Shown: in pieces, positions 25,205-36,386 of the stretch
How positions within the stretch are numbered: the first letter of the stretch is position 1
Layout: the number at the start of each line of letters is the position of its first letter
NCBI GenBank assembly: GCA_039654915.1
Contig: CM077594.1
Location: forward strand, 16,057,001 to 16,121,000
Length of the DNA stretch: 64,000 nt
From: Aquilaria yunnanensis
Taxonomy: Eukaryota; Streptophyta; Magnoliopsida; Malvales; Thymelaeaceae
Direction of reading: 5' to 3'
Notes under the pieces: model-generated
The model's input: only the letters and a program-made list of their open reading frames with translations
Databases searched by the model: none
Told to the model about the DNA's origin: nothing
Program-made: the position numbers and the translations under genes

Positions 25205-26283
25205 GGGTTAATTCAAGCTCATTCCAATCCGAGCTAGGGTATTTTAGGTTTAGGTAGCTTAGATTCGGTTTTTGGTTAGGATGGGTACAATTAAGTTCAA
25301 ATCATTGACTTTTTTTGTCAAATCTTGTCCTTGGGATTGGGTTTCCATGGCTTTGTTGGATCAGAGTTTATTATCCCTAGTTAAAACTTAGCTCATAAAC
25401 TAAGCACCATGTACAGCGCATATGTCATAATTTCATTGCCACCACTTTCTATCTTTTGCCTCCAAATACACCATGTCTACAAATGTAGGAGTAATATTAG
25501 GTTTGTCCCAAATTGAATTCCTTTTTAACTTAATTACACAATTCAGACCTTAAGCTTTGAGCTATGGAATTAAGTCACAAACAATTGGACTTGGTCTATG
25601 AAACCAATTGGGATTTACTCCCATGGTAATGCCAGTATGCCACATGCATCACACAATAAACAAATTATCCAACTCATACTTTCCAATTAAAAATAATACT
25701 AAAACATCAACTTACCATGCTTTAAACCGAGAATATGTTTAGACTTAAACACTATAGTAATAGTTTTTTCTTATAGCAACTAATAGGATCATTGCATATA
25801 ATACTACTAAAAGGGTAGTTGAACTGAACTCTTTACCCAATGACATCAAATTTGATTTAATTCATTGGTTTCACTTCCAACCACAATACTACTATACTAT
25901 CTTATACTTTAAATTAAGAAACGAACAACAATGAGCTAAATAGCCATGGTCTTCTCTTCAGAAAGTCATGAGTTGGAGCACTTACAGGTGAAGGATAAAC
26001 TGCTCAAAATTTTAATGAAGGCTATTGTAGAAGAAAGGGGAAAAAACATCGACATTATTACTAAGTTCTATACCATATATGAATTTGTGGTAGCCATCTT
26101 TACCGTTGCCAGGGTGGCTGCTTCTGGGTTGTGTCAGCATTCTATCTCGCCCTGTTCATTTTCTAGGTTTGTGCCTTCATCATAGATATTTATCTGCTAA
26201 TGGAGATTGACTGTCTACCATTAAAACTTATGTGACACCTCAAAAAAGAAATTGCCAATGAGCTGGGTCACCTCCAATATGAC
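25205..26283 (+). pseudogene. Left arm of inverted duplication, carrying a membrane-protein gene fragment
   Basis: Homologous over about 1.1 kb to the reverse complement of 26758-27930. Inside it, a start at 25946 opens MVFSSESHELEHLQV, a short coiled-coil-like segment, then DIITKFYTIYEFVVAIFTVA, clearly related to the pseudogene at 59912 (ETQELKELEGKVKEL, RTIDVIAK). A frame change in the membrane segment is needed to continue as CFWV-like text, and a stop lies in the continuation. I do not recognise the family by name; it looks like a small membrane protein with an N-terminal coiled coil. Confidence 0.6.
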
Positions 26284-26757
26284 ACTAGAGCCAAGTCCTA
26301 TTCTTCGCCACTCACTTCCACATCTACACCCTTAATTTGTCTTCTTTGACAAGTCACGAACATAGTCCAATCCTCTCTATGGATTAGTTCGATTGCTCTC
26401 TTTATCTTTGACCAAGATCATCTTTTCTTAGTCTCCGTTGTCATCCCTAGCAAAATAAATTCCTCATACTCGGATCTAAGAATTGATGAGGCATTCTTGT
26501 TTGCTAATTTAAATGATCATAGTGAAATTTGTCTATTAGATCAAGGACAAAATAAGGATTTGCATTAAAATTTTTCTTCTAAATTTGGTTTTACTTTTAT
26601 TCTATCTTACTATCTATTTTGTTTTAAATAGCCTCCAACTTGCCATTTAGGCCTTCAAAATATTTGGTCTAACATTATACTTCTTCTAATGTTAATTTGT
26701 GATCATTCAATGACATCATTATTAGTATATTGATTTTGATTTGCTCAATGACAAGTT

Positions 26758-27930
26758 GAAGGTGACCCAGCGCACCTACTACTTCTTTTCTAAGGTGTCA
26801 TACAAGTTTCAATGGCAGAAAACAGATCTTTATTAGCACATAAATCTCTGTAATGAAGGCACAAACCTAGAAATTGAATAGGACGAGACGGAACACTAGC
26901 ACTACCCATAAGGGGTGCACCTTGGCAATGGTGAAGATGACCCAACAAATTCATAGATGGTATAGAACTTCACAATGATGTTGATGCATTTTTCATTTCC
27001 TTCTATAATAGACTTCACTAAAATTTCAAGCAACTCAACCTTCGCTTGCAGACTCTCCAATGCACCCCTCCAAATGAGTAGCCATGGATGGCTATCTTGT
27101 CATTACTCATTTCTTAATTTGAAGTATAAGATAATATAGTAGTAGTATGGTTGAAAGTGAGACCAACAAATAAATTCAAATTTGATTTGTTTCATGAAAA
27201 GTTCAACTGCCCTCTTAATGCCATTATGTGTAATAATTCTATTTTGCAAAAAATTAGGCAATTCAAGCAAAACCTCCCATTAGCTACTATAAGATGAACA
27301 CTACTATAACACTTGAGTCCAAACACATAATCGGTTTGAAGCATGGAAACTAGGCATTTTAGTCTTATTTGGAATCAGGGAATATTCTTTGGATCAATGG
27401 TTTACTGCATGATGTATGTCTTATTGGTTTAGTAATAAATCCTAACTAGTTTGAATGACCAAGTCCAATTACTTGTGATTTAACTACATAGCTCATAAAG
27501 CTTAGAGGGGCCGAATTGTGTAGTTAAGAAGGAATTCAACGAGAGAAAATGATAGCGTTAGTCTTACATTTTAAGACTTGTCGCAATTTGAGACAAAAGA
27601 GGAGAAATGATGACAATTAAATCATGACACATACGTTTCATGTGGTACTTAATTTATAAGCTAAGCTTTGACTAGAGATAATAAAATCTATTTGACAAGA
27701 CCCATCTGAACCCAAGTTCAACCTAACCCGATTTGATAAAAAAAAATCAACAACCTTAACCCGACTATACTCATCCTAACATGAACCAGAACTCAATTAT
27801 AATGAAATACGATAAAACTCAAAACTAAATGTCCTAAACCCAAAATACCCGAACTTGAAATGACATGAGCTTTAATTGGACTTAGCTAAAATAAAATGTC
27901 CTAAATACCCTCTTTAGCTAAGCCTAAGAC
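26758..27930 (-). pseudogene. Right arm of inverted duplication, same gene fragment reversed
   Basis: Read on the minus strand this arm repeats the left arm in order: the promoter-side text, then the coiled-coil part (LESLQAKVELLEILVKSII-like) and IVKFYTIYEFVG at about 26,950-27,060, then decayed sequence with stops. The arms diverged by many substitutions and small indels, so the duplication is not recent. The spacer between arms is about 470 bp (26284-26757). Confidence 0.6.
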
Positions 27931-28090
27931 GAGGTAGAAGAAGATGACAATTATAAGGGGAGAGTATGGAGAAGAATCAAATGAAAATTTAATTTGCTTC
28001 AGAACATTAATCTCTTTCATGTACAATCATTTTCAAAGGACAATAAAATCAATCAAAAAATTTAAATTGGTTTTAGATTATTTTATTTTT

Positions 28091-28094
<4 letters not shown>

Positions 28095-28126
<32 letters not shown>
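28095..28126. repeat. (TA)n microsatellite
   Basis: An uninterrupted TA run of about 16 units. Confidence 0.95.
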
Positions 28127-28129
<3 letters not shown>

Positions 28130-28370
28130 ATTATATACAGTTTCTATAAAAATGATTTTATCTTAAGCTAAGCAAAACTTTTAAAATTTTGGATTAATAG
28201 TGTGGCACTTGCCAATGTCATATTCAATTGAGTAGTTATGGGGTATTTATGATTGTCTTGAAATAAAAAGATGTTGTTTACTTAAGAAAGATAAAAGTTC
28301 TACCACATGTTAACTTAATATTTATTCTGTTATGGGAAATGTTTGTTTTACCATAAAATGCATATCATTT

Positions 28371-28373
28371 TAT

Positions 28374-28455
<82 letters not shown>
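28371..28455. repeat. (TACA)n(TA)n compound microsatellite
   Basis: TACA units followed by a long pure TA run. Confidence 0.95.
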
Positions 28456-28457
<2 letters not shown>

Positions 28458-28761
28458 GATTAGATAGACATTAATATGGAATTCTTCAAAGTTGTTAATT
28501 AAGGACTAATACATAATAGAAAAAACAAATTAATAGATTTAGGATAATGATTTGAGGCTATATTACATCATTTGTAGGTGTAGAAACTAGAAAGGGTAGA
28601 AAATATTATAGGGATGACCAGTCTAATTGAGCTTCTAGAATTCTTAGAGATTCTACAATACCCCCTTAAGAAAAAGGGTTAACTTATCCCCCCTAATCAA
28701 CACCATTGATCATGGCTGATGGGACAAGGAAAAAGGGCTGGACAAAAAGCGCCGATGTAAG

Positions 28762-28945
28762 GGGATAAGAAAGAAAAGAAAAAGGAGAGAGGAAGGAGGA
28801 GAGAGAAGAAAATAGAAAGGGAAAAAAGGTGTGTACAAGAAAGAGAAAAAAAATAGAGGGAGAGAAAAAACAAAACGTGAAAAGGATAAAGAAGAAAATA
28901 GAGGAAAAGGAGTAGGGATAAAATGAGAGAAAAAAAATGAAAGAA
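28762..28945 (+). repeat. Polypurine (GA-rich) tract
   Basis: Nearly pure A/G over about 180 bases (AAGAAAGAAAAGAAAAAGGA and onward) with few pyrimidine interruptions. The apparent Phe/Ser/Leu-rich frame on the other strand is a by-product of this composition. Confidence 0.8.
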
Positions 28946-29195
28946 TGTATTTTACTAAATACAAATGATTTTTTTAATACTCAAAATACAATGCAATAAA
29001 AGACACCACAAGGCTAAGGGGGAAAATTAGGGAGTGGGTGGGTTTTTTTCGCTTTAAAGAGGCTTGACCTTTAACATGAGGGTCAAGGGCAACCCTGGTG
29101 TACTCTGAAGTAACTATTAGGCCAAACCTTGAGGTGAAAATTATTAAAAATGAGGAAAACACTTTTTAAAATATTATATGTATAAAAAATATTAA

Positions 29196-29690
29196 TTTTT
29201 GAATAATACACTTATTAAAATATTATTTTATACATATACCAATGATACTCAAAAGATAAAATTTGTATATACTGATCAACTTAGTAAAGCAAATGAAAAG
29301 TAATTTATAAAGTAATAGTAACATAGGAAGGAATTTAAAATCCAATTTGTTATGCAGTAATTTTAATTCATTATCATACATTTATCTTATATCAAATAAT
29401 TATTTAGAAAAAATATCAATTTATTGAGATTTTAAACTTAAAGAAGTTCAAAAAAAATTATTTACATTTTCGATGAAAATAAAATATTTTTATATTTTTT
29501 ATCATTTTAATTTATTTAAGTTAAAAATTTACAAAAAAAATAATTAATTTGTACAAAAAATATCTTAAAATTACTTTTCAGACTTCTTGAAGTACAAATT
29601 ATCAATAAAATTATAATTTGAGCTAATAATCACCTCCTATAAAAATAATATACAATAATACACTAAATTAATGTTAAATGTCCAAAACCC
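29196..29690 (+). repeat. Direct repeat copy 1 (partner at 30300-30990)
   Basis: Shares long stretches with the sequence about 1.1-1.3 kb downstream: TGAATAATA-CATATACCAATG text near 29200 versus 30304, and AAATTTAAAGAAGT through AATACACTAAATTAATG near 29441-29672 versus 30740-30970. The offset changes from about 1104 to about 1298 bases, implying roughly 195 bases gained in the second copy or lost in the first. Confidence 0.75.
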
Positions 29691-29740
29691 TAAATTGAGC
29701 AATTATAGTAACCATAAATCCCATACTTAAACCCAACTTG

Positions 29741-29810
29741 GTCATTTTGAAGGTACATAAGGTGTAACCGGGTGACCTTGAAGACACCCTAAAAAGGTGA
29801 CCTGAAAAAT
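29741..29810 (+). repeat. Outlying unit of the GTGACC repeat family
   Basis: Contains GTAACCGGGTGACCTTGAAG and CTAAAAAGGTGACC, the same vocabulary as the main array that begins 2 kb further on. Confidence 0.7.
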
Positions 29811-30299
29811 TAATAACTTAAATATCATATACCTAAATCTAAGATAAGTCGTAAATTTAAGGATTTGACTATCACGAAAATAAGGTGCCTTTATATTTCT
29901 TTAAGCTTTCCATATAGTCACTAAAATGTCAGTTATGATTCTAAAAAATATTGTTTAGTAGAAAATAAAGATGACAATTACATAGGTAAGGTCAAGTTTG
30001 GGTCAGACTATTTAGGTTCGGGTTTAATTGGGTTAACATGAATTCGAGTCTAAGTTGAGTTATTTGGGTATGAGTTAATTTTGCGTTGAGTAGATTTTGT
30101 GCTCAAGTTGGGTTAAGTCAGGTTTATTTGAGTTTAGGTTTAAAACAGGTTAGGTGAATTTCAATCTCTGTTAGTTTCAGGCCTGCATTCGAGTTGACTC
30201 GAGTTACCGGTATATAAGTTGAAATGACTAGATCGATTTTATTTTTTATATGATGTTTGTAAAATTAACCTTAAAGAATTCAATTTTTATGTGATTTAA

Positions 30300-30990
30300 T
30301 TGTTGAATAATATATTTAATAAAATATTGTTTCATACATATGCCAATGGTACTTAAAATATAAAATTTGTATGATTTTTATTAAAATTTAAATAAAAATT
30401 CAATTTTCATGTGATTTAATGTAGGTTAATTTTCATTCTTTTAGTATGTTTAATTAAGAAATTTATAAAGATTTTCAACTTTTACTATGAAATTTAGGTA
30501 CTTTATTACAGTGTACCTAAAATTTTATGTACCAATGTTGTAATCTTGACATTTGTCTACCAAGATCATTAAACTTAAACCCTAAACCTAGCCTTAATAT
30601 TATGTAAAAAAATTAAGGAGTGAATGGGTTTTTTTTCTTTAAAGAGGCTTGAACTTTAGACTGAGTACTAGGGTTTTCCCAATGTACTTTGAAGTGATTA
30701 TTTACAAAAAAAAATCAATTTATTCAATTTTTAAATTTAAAGAAGTCCAAACAATTTATTTACACTTTCTGTGAAAATAAAATATTTTTTATTAATTTTT
30801 ATCGTCTTGATTTATTTAAGTTAAAAATTTACAAAAAAAAATTACTTTGGATAAAAAATATCTTAAAATTACTTTTTAGACTTCTTGAGGTGCAAATTAT
30901 TAATAAAATTATAATTTTGGTAAGTAATCACTTCTTATAAAAATAATATACAATAACACACTAAATTAATGCTAAATGTCCTAAACCCTA
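30300..30990 (+). repeat. Direct repeat copy 2
   Basis: Partner of 29196-29690. It ends at the start of the telomere-like block (CCTAAACCCTAAATTGAGC), as does the first copy (CCAAAACCCTAAATTGAGC), so the telomere-like text was part of the duplicated unit. Confidence 0.75.
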
Positions 30991-31009
30991 AATTGAGCAC
31001 TAGTAGTAA

Positions 31010-31725
31010 CCCTATGTCCCACACCCTAACCAAACCCCAAACCCTAACTCAAACCGCAATCCTAAATTTCATACAGTAAACCATAACTTGAAACCCTAAA
31101 CCCTAAATCCCTAACCTTAACCTTAAAATAGCCTTAAACCCTAAACCTCGTCCTTAAACCTTAAATTTTTAGTACCTTAAATTAAAAAAATGTAAGCTTT
31201 AACCCTAAACCTAGCCTTAATCTTAAAAGGTAAACTTAGCCTTAACTCTAATCGTTGACCCTAAACCCATCTTAAAACTTAAAAATTAAACCTAACCTAA
31301 ACCTTAAGCTTAAACCTTAACCCTAAAACTTAACCATAACGTAAACCCTAACCTTAACGTTAAACCTTAAATATAACTTAAACCTTAGCATAAAACCTTA
31401 AATCTTAAACCCTAACTAAACCTTCAACCTATCTTAAACTTTAAACCTTAAACCTAACCCTAAACATAAGCTTAAACCTTAACCATAACCTACACCCTAA
31501 CCCTAACCCTAACCTTAAACCTTAAACTATAACCTTAAACCCTAAACATTAAATCTTAAACTTAACCTTGAACCTTAAAACTTAAACCATAAACCTTAAA
31601 CTAAAACCTTAAACCTCAATCCTTAAACCTAACTTAAACCATAAACCTTAAACCTAACCTTAAACAGTAACCATAACCTTAACCTTAACCTTAACCTTAT
31701 ATCTAACCTTAACCCCAACCTTGAA
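31010..31725 (+). repeat. Degenerate telomere-like repeats, CCCTAAA orientation
   Basis: About 700 bases made of variants of CCCTAAA and CCTTAA/CCTAACCTTAAA with short perfect runs such as CCCTAACCCTAACCCTAACC near 31496. These are interstitial, heavily mutated and mixed with ACCTTAAACC variants. Confidence 0.9.
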
Positions 31726-33063
31726 GGTATCTAAAGTATGACTAGTTCAAATTGAAGGTAACATAAAGTGATCCGGTTAACTTGAAGGTACCTTAAATGT
31801 AACCGAGTCACCTTAAAAGTAACAAAAAATAGTGACTGAGTCACCTTAAAGGTACCAAAAGTGTGACCGGGTCACATTGAAGGTTGCTTAAAAAAATTAC
31901 CGAATCACCTTGAAAGTATCTAAAGTATGACCAGGTCATATTGAAGGTATCCTAAAAAGATTACCGGGTCACCTTAAAGGTACCTAAAGTGTAGTTAGGT
32001 CACATTGAAAGTAGCCTAAAAAGATTATTGGGTCACCTTGAAAGGTACCTAAAGTGAAACCGAGTCCCATTGAAGATAACCTAAAAAGATTATCGGGTCA
32101 CCTTGAAGGTACCTAAGAGGTGACCGTGTCAACTTGAAGATAATCTAAAAAGGTAACCAGGTCTCCTTCAAGTCACTTAAAAGATGACCGGGGCATATTG
32201 AGAGAAACCTAAAAAGGTTACTAGGTCATATTCAAGGTATTTAAAGTTTAATCGGGTCACTTTGAAGATAATCTAAAAAGGTGACCTAGTCACCTTGAAG
32301 GTATCCGAAAGGTGACCGGGTTACCTTAAAGGCAACCTCAAAAGTTGAGCCGACCAGCTTTTGGATACCTAAAGTGTGATCGGATCACATTAAATGTAAC
32401 ATAAAAAGGTCACCAAAACACTTTGAAGGTACCCGAAAGGTGACTAGGTTACCTTGAAGGTAACCTTAAAAGGTGGCCCGGCCACCTTTTAGGTACCTAA
32501 AGTATGACCAGGTCACATTAAAGGTAACCTAAAAAGATTACTGAGTCACCTTAAAAGTACCTAAAGTGTAACTAGGTCACATTGAATGTAACCTAAAAAG
32601 ATTATTGGGTCACATTAAAGGTACCTAAAGTGTGACTGGGTCACATTAAAGGTAACCTAAAAAAATTACTAGGTCACATTGAAGGCACCTAAAATGTGAC
32701 CGGGTCACATTAAAGGTAACCTAAAAAAATTACCGGGTTACATTGAAAGTACTTAAAGTGTGACCAGGTCACATTGAAGGTAGTCTAAAAAGATTATCGG
32801 GTCACAATAAAGGTACCTAAAGTGTGACCAGGCTACCTTGAAGGTTACCTAAAAGGGTGACATCGTCACATGTTAGGTACCTAAACTATGACCGAGTCAC
32901 ATTAATGGTAACCTAAAGTGGTGACCAAGTCACCTTAAAGGTACTTAAAAGGTGACTAGGTTAGCTTGAAGGTAACCTAAAAAAGTGACTCGGTCACCTT
33001 TTAGGAAGCTAAAGTGTAACTAGGTTACATTGAATGTCACATAAAAAAATGACCAAGTCACTA
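31726..33063 (+). repeat. Satellite-like array, units with GTGACCnGGTCAC, forward orientation
   Basis: Dozens of diverged units of about 33 bp. Typical text: GTGACCGGGTCACATTGAAG, GTAACCTAAAAAGATTACCG, GGTCACCTTAAAGGTACCTA. Each unit centres on a 13-bp palindrome GTGACCnGGTCAC or a mutated form, separated by TTGAAGGTAACCTAAAAAG or TTAAAGGTACCTAAAG. Units alternate so that a higher-order period near 66 bp is visible. No protein is implied. Confidence 0.9.
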
Positions 33064-33077
33064 TTTAGGTACCTAAA
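33064..33077. repeat. Palindrome at the orientation switch of the array
   Basis: TTTAGGTACCTAAA is a perfect 14-bp palindrome. To its left the units read as forward, to its right as reverse complement, and the flanking units (AAATGACCAAGTCACTA and AATGTGACCTAGTCACTT) also mirror each other imperfectly. Confidence 0.85.
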
Positions 33078-33590
33078 ATGTGACCTAGTCACTTTTTTAG
33101 TTTATCTTTAAGGTGACCTGGTCACTATTTAGGTGTCTTCAAGGCAACCGGTCATCTTTTCAGGTTATGTAAAAAGTGATCCAGTCATTTTTTAGGTACA
33201 TTCAAGGTGACCAGGTCATTTTTTCAGTTTACCTTCAATGTTACCTGGTTACTCTTCAAGTACCTTTAAGGTGACCAGGTTACCTTTTAGGTTACCGAAA
33301 TTTTGACCTGATCACTTTTTAAGTGCCTTCACAGTGACCTAGTCACCTTTTTAGGTTACCTGGGCATTTTTTAGGTATCATCAAGATGATCTAGTCACAA
33401 TTTCAAGTTACCTTTATGGTGATTGGGTCACTTTTTAGGTGCCTTGATAGTTACTCTGTCTTACCTTTATGGTGACTCGGTCACCTTTTAGGTACCTTCA
33501 ACATGACCCGGTGACCTTTTTGAGTTACCTTCAAGGTGACCTGGTTACCTTGAAGGTCATTTTTAAGGTATATTCAAGGTGTTGGTTTTT
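33078..33590 (-). repeat. Satellite-like array, reverse orientation
   Basis: The same units in reverse complement: CTTCAAGGTGACCTGGTCAC followed by CTTTTTAGGTACCTT and so on. About 510 bases, against about 1340 on the other side of the switch. Confidence 0.88.
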
Positions 33591-33689
33591 GTTGTATGAT
33601 TACTGTTACATGTTATGGTATAATGTTAGGTTTAGAGGTGTGGTCATAATTTTAGGGATTAGGTATGTTGAATGACACTACAATAGTTA

Positions 33690-34290
33690 GAGGTAAGGAT
33701 CACAATTTTGGTTAGTGTATAAGGTTAGGTTATGTTTTGGGAGTTTAGGTTTTGGATTTTAGCATTTAGGGTAAGGTTTAAGGTAGAGTTAAGGTTAGGT
33801 TTTGCGAAGGAATTAGTTTAGGGTTTAGGTTATGGTTTAAAGATATGATTTAGGGTTATGGTTAAGGTTTTGGTTTTGGTTTAAAGATTGGCTCAGGGTT
33901 TAGGTATGGTTTAAAAATACAATTTAAGGTTAGGGTTAAAGTTTAGGTTTTGTGGGGGGATTGGTTTAGGGTTTAGAGTTAGTGTATAGGTTTTAAGATT
34001 AGGGTTTAGGGTTTATGGTTAGTGTATAGGTTCTAGGTTTAAGGTTTTTTGGGGGGATTGGTTTAGGGTTTAGGGTTAGTGTATAGGTTTTGAGTCTAGG
34101 GTTTAGGGTTTTTTTGGGGGGGATTGGTTTAGGGTTTAGGTTGTGGTTTGAAAGATATGATTTAGGTCTTAAAGTTTAGGTTATGTGGCGGGATTGTTTT
34201 AGGGTTTAGGATTACTGCATGGGTTTAGGGTTTAGGATTTTAGCATTTAAAATTATGATTGATGGTTAGGGTTTGTTGTGTTTTAAGAAT
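33690..34290 (-). repeat. Degenerate telomere-like repeats, TTTAGGG orientation
   Basis: Variants of GGTTTAGGGTTTAGG with interspersed G-rich text; three longer near-repeats of TTAGTGTATAGGTTTT plus GGGGGGATTGGTTTAGGG occur near 33950, 34045 and 34110. It mirrors the CCCTAAA block on the other side of the array. Confidence 0.88.
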
Positions 34291-34671
34291 ATGATTTTAT
34301 GGGGTCACACTTAAAAGTATTATGGATTAATGGGTTTTAGGAATATTTAAAAAAAAATCCTTGTTTCCTACTATATTTGCAATTTTAGAGAATATATGTG
34401 AATGTCTTAAAATTTTGAAACATCATTTATATGTAGATAGTCTTACTCTAAGGTACTTAAATTAATTACGGAATTAAGATTTGTGTACTTGAATAAAAAT
34501 TATTAATTTCTTCATCAAAGAGCTACATTTACAGATCATCTATAATTTATTTTTTTTGTTAAAATTTAAAGTAAAGAATTTGATTTTTGATGCAATGGAC
34601 ACGACAATAATTTTACTTCTCTTTAAGTATTTAACAAAAAGAATTCATAAAAAATTAAAAGGCTATTTTCT

Positions 34672-34765
34672 TTTTAGGTATTTTCAAGATGGGTCGTTCA
34701 TATTTTTAGATTACTTAAAAGGTGACTCGGTCATATTTTGAAGTTACTTAAAAAGTGATATGGTG
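34672..34765 (-). repeat. Outlying units of the GTGACC repeat family, right side
   Basis: TTTTTAGGTATTTTCAAGAT and AAAAGGTGACTCGGTCATAT, the reverse-orientation vocabulary of the array, beyond the TTTAGGG block. Confidence 0.65.
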
Positions 34766-35719
34766 TGACTGATTATAGTTTTATGTATCCAGTTTTATCA
34801 AGTCTCTTCCGTACCCAACTTAATAAAACAAAAAAAATAAATAAATTGAACTTACCTTTTTGAAAAAATTTATTTTTCATGTTCTTTTCAAGTTGAGTGG
34901 ACAATAATTTTTTATTTGTATAACATTCATATATTTTTGTGGCATTTCTTCTAAAATTTGTTCTTAAGGATCAATTTAAATGGTGACCAAGGCAACTTCA
35001 AGGTACTTAAAATGTTATTGGATTTTTTGGGCAAATCTAAAATCTTCACAAGTTTAGGGTCACAATTGTTCACAAAGGTTTGGTAAAAATTTTGTAATAT
35101 TCAAAGACTTGATTGAAAACTTCATAAAAAATGGAGAAATCAGGTTTTTAGTCCTTAAATTGTTACAAATTTTATGGGAAACACCCCAACATTTCTTTAA
35201 TGTCACCCTCCACTATCAACCTTACTAACGCCGCTGCCATAGTTGATTAGCCGCAGCCAACCATTTCGGACGTTTGCTACCATGCTGCCAGAACCCTCAG
35301 TACTTGTTTCAAGCTTTGCTAACCGCCAGAAACACAAAATTGATGATGTTAGGCCACTAGACTCACACATCCCTATCATCGCCATTCCTTCGACCATTGA
35401 TGTTCAAAGACCAAGCTTCAGCATCTCCCATCACCGCTAAAACCGATCCACATTGACAGCTAGCCCAAATTTGCCACCCATGATTGCAATCGATGAAGAG
35501 AAGTTTGGTTCTCAACCGAGTCAGTTTGCAACCCGAACATGACATGGAGTTAGACTTGAAAAGTTTCTCCTCTCTCCTTCATTAACTTGTTCAAGCGGTT
35601 ACAAGTGGTGCATCAGACGGCTGAGGTTTATTTGGGAATATCAAACGGTTCTAATCTGGGGTGTTTTGTTGCCCCCATTTCTTGGGGTATTGTAAAAAAG
35701 TCCCAGAATTCTAATGTGA
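34766..35719. other. Unassigned sequence
   Basis: AT-rich until about 35190, then a slightly more GC-rich stretch (35200-35560) with short frames on both strands, none resembling a family I know. Confidence 0.4.
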
Positions 35720-36035
35720 TACTTCCTCCGTTTCATAATAGTTGGCCTCTATTCCTTTTTTGGCAGTTTCAAAATAATTGTCCTCTTTTTATCTTTCCAA
35801 ATAAGGTAACTTTTTTATTATTTTATGTATATATATATCATTTATTGGAAGGAGAGAAAGTTGAGAAAATTAAAGAGTGAAAGTACGTAGGGTTCATTAA
35901 AAAATAGATAAGTACATGTACTTTATATAAAAATAAATAAATTAATAGTTTTATATTTAAAAAAAATAAAAAGTAAAAAAATTTTAATTTACGTGCATTA
36001 TAAAAAAATACATATTTTATGAGACAGATGGATTA
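35720..36035. mobile_element. Stowaway-like MITE
   Basis: Left end TACTTCCTCCGTTTCATAAT, right end in reverse complement TAATCCATCTGTCTCATAA; 14 of 19 positions agree and both match the Stowaway/Mariner-like consensus TACTCCCTCCGTCCCATAA. TA dinucleotides bound the 316-bp element. No coding capacity. Confidence 0.6.
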
Positions 36036-36039
36036 CTAC

Positions 36040-36310
36040 ATATATGCGTCACTCACATTACCTGAGGTTCTTGAGTTCGCCCGAAACAAGAGCCCAACAT
36101 GGCTCAATAGAAATTTAATGAATAGGCTTCTCAAGCCGAACAATAAAGGGCCCTAAAAAACTTTATATGATCGCTAAAGTTTTCTTTGTCAGTATCCTGA
36201 ATGTTTAAGTGCGAGATGACGAGATTTACAATCCAACGAAGTTTACAATATTTTAAGAGTTATTAGTCTTTCAAGGGTTGACAATTGATTGTTTGGAGAT
36301 ACAATATTCT
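36040..36310 (+). repeat. Dispersed repeat, copy A
   Basis: Shares AATAGAAATTTAATGAATAG, AGCCGAACAATAAAGGG, AAAAAACTTTATATGA and the later TTTACAATATTTTAAGAG / TTGATTGTTTGGAGATAC phrases with 50640-50960, and in opposite orientation with part of 52600-52760. Nature unknown. Confidence 0.6.
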
Positions 36311-36386
36311 AACCAAATAGTAGAAAGATACTAGCATCGCAATTTAACCGATTCTCATTCACTATTCATAATATTTTTTATATTAC

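Noticed and set aside
28710..28964. Ser/Phe/Leu-rich minus-strand frame
   Set aside because: By-product of the polypurine tract on the opposite strand.
31496..31520. Recent telomere insertion
   Set aside because: Only a few perfect CCCTAA units in a heavily mutated block; too degenerate to be a recent capture.
33469..33675. Open frame inside the GTGACC array
   Set aside because: It follows from the repeat (recurring Val-Thr and Tyr-Leu-Gln words) and runs off the array into unrelated sequence; no family similarity.
34766..35719. Possible gene at 35,200-35,560
   Set aside because: Only short frames on both strands with no motif; higher GC alone is not enough.
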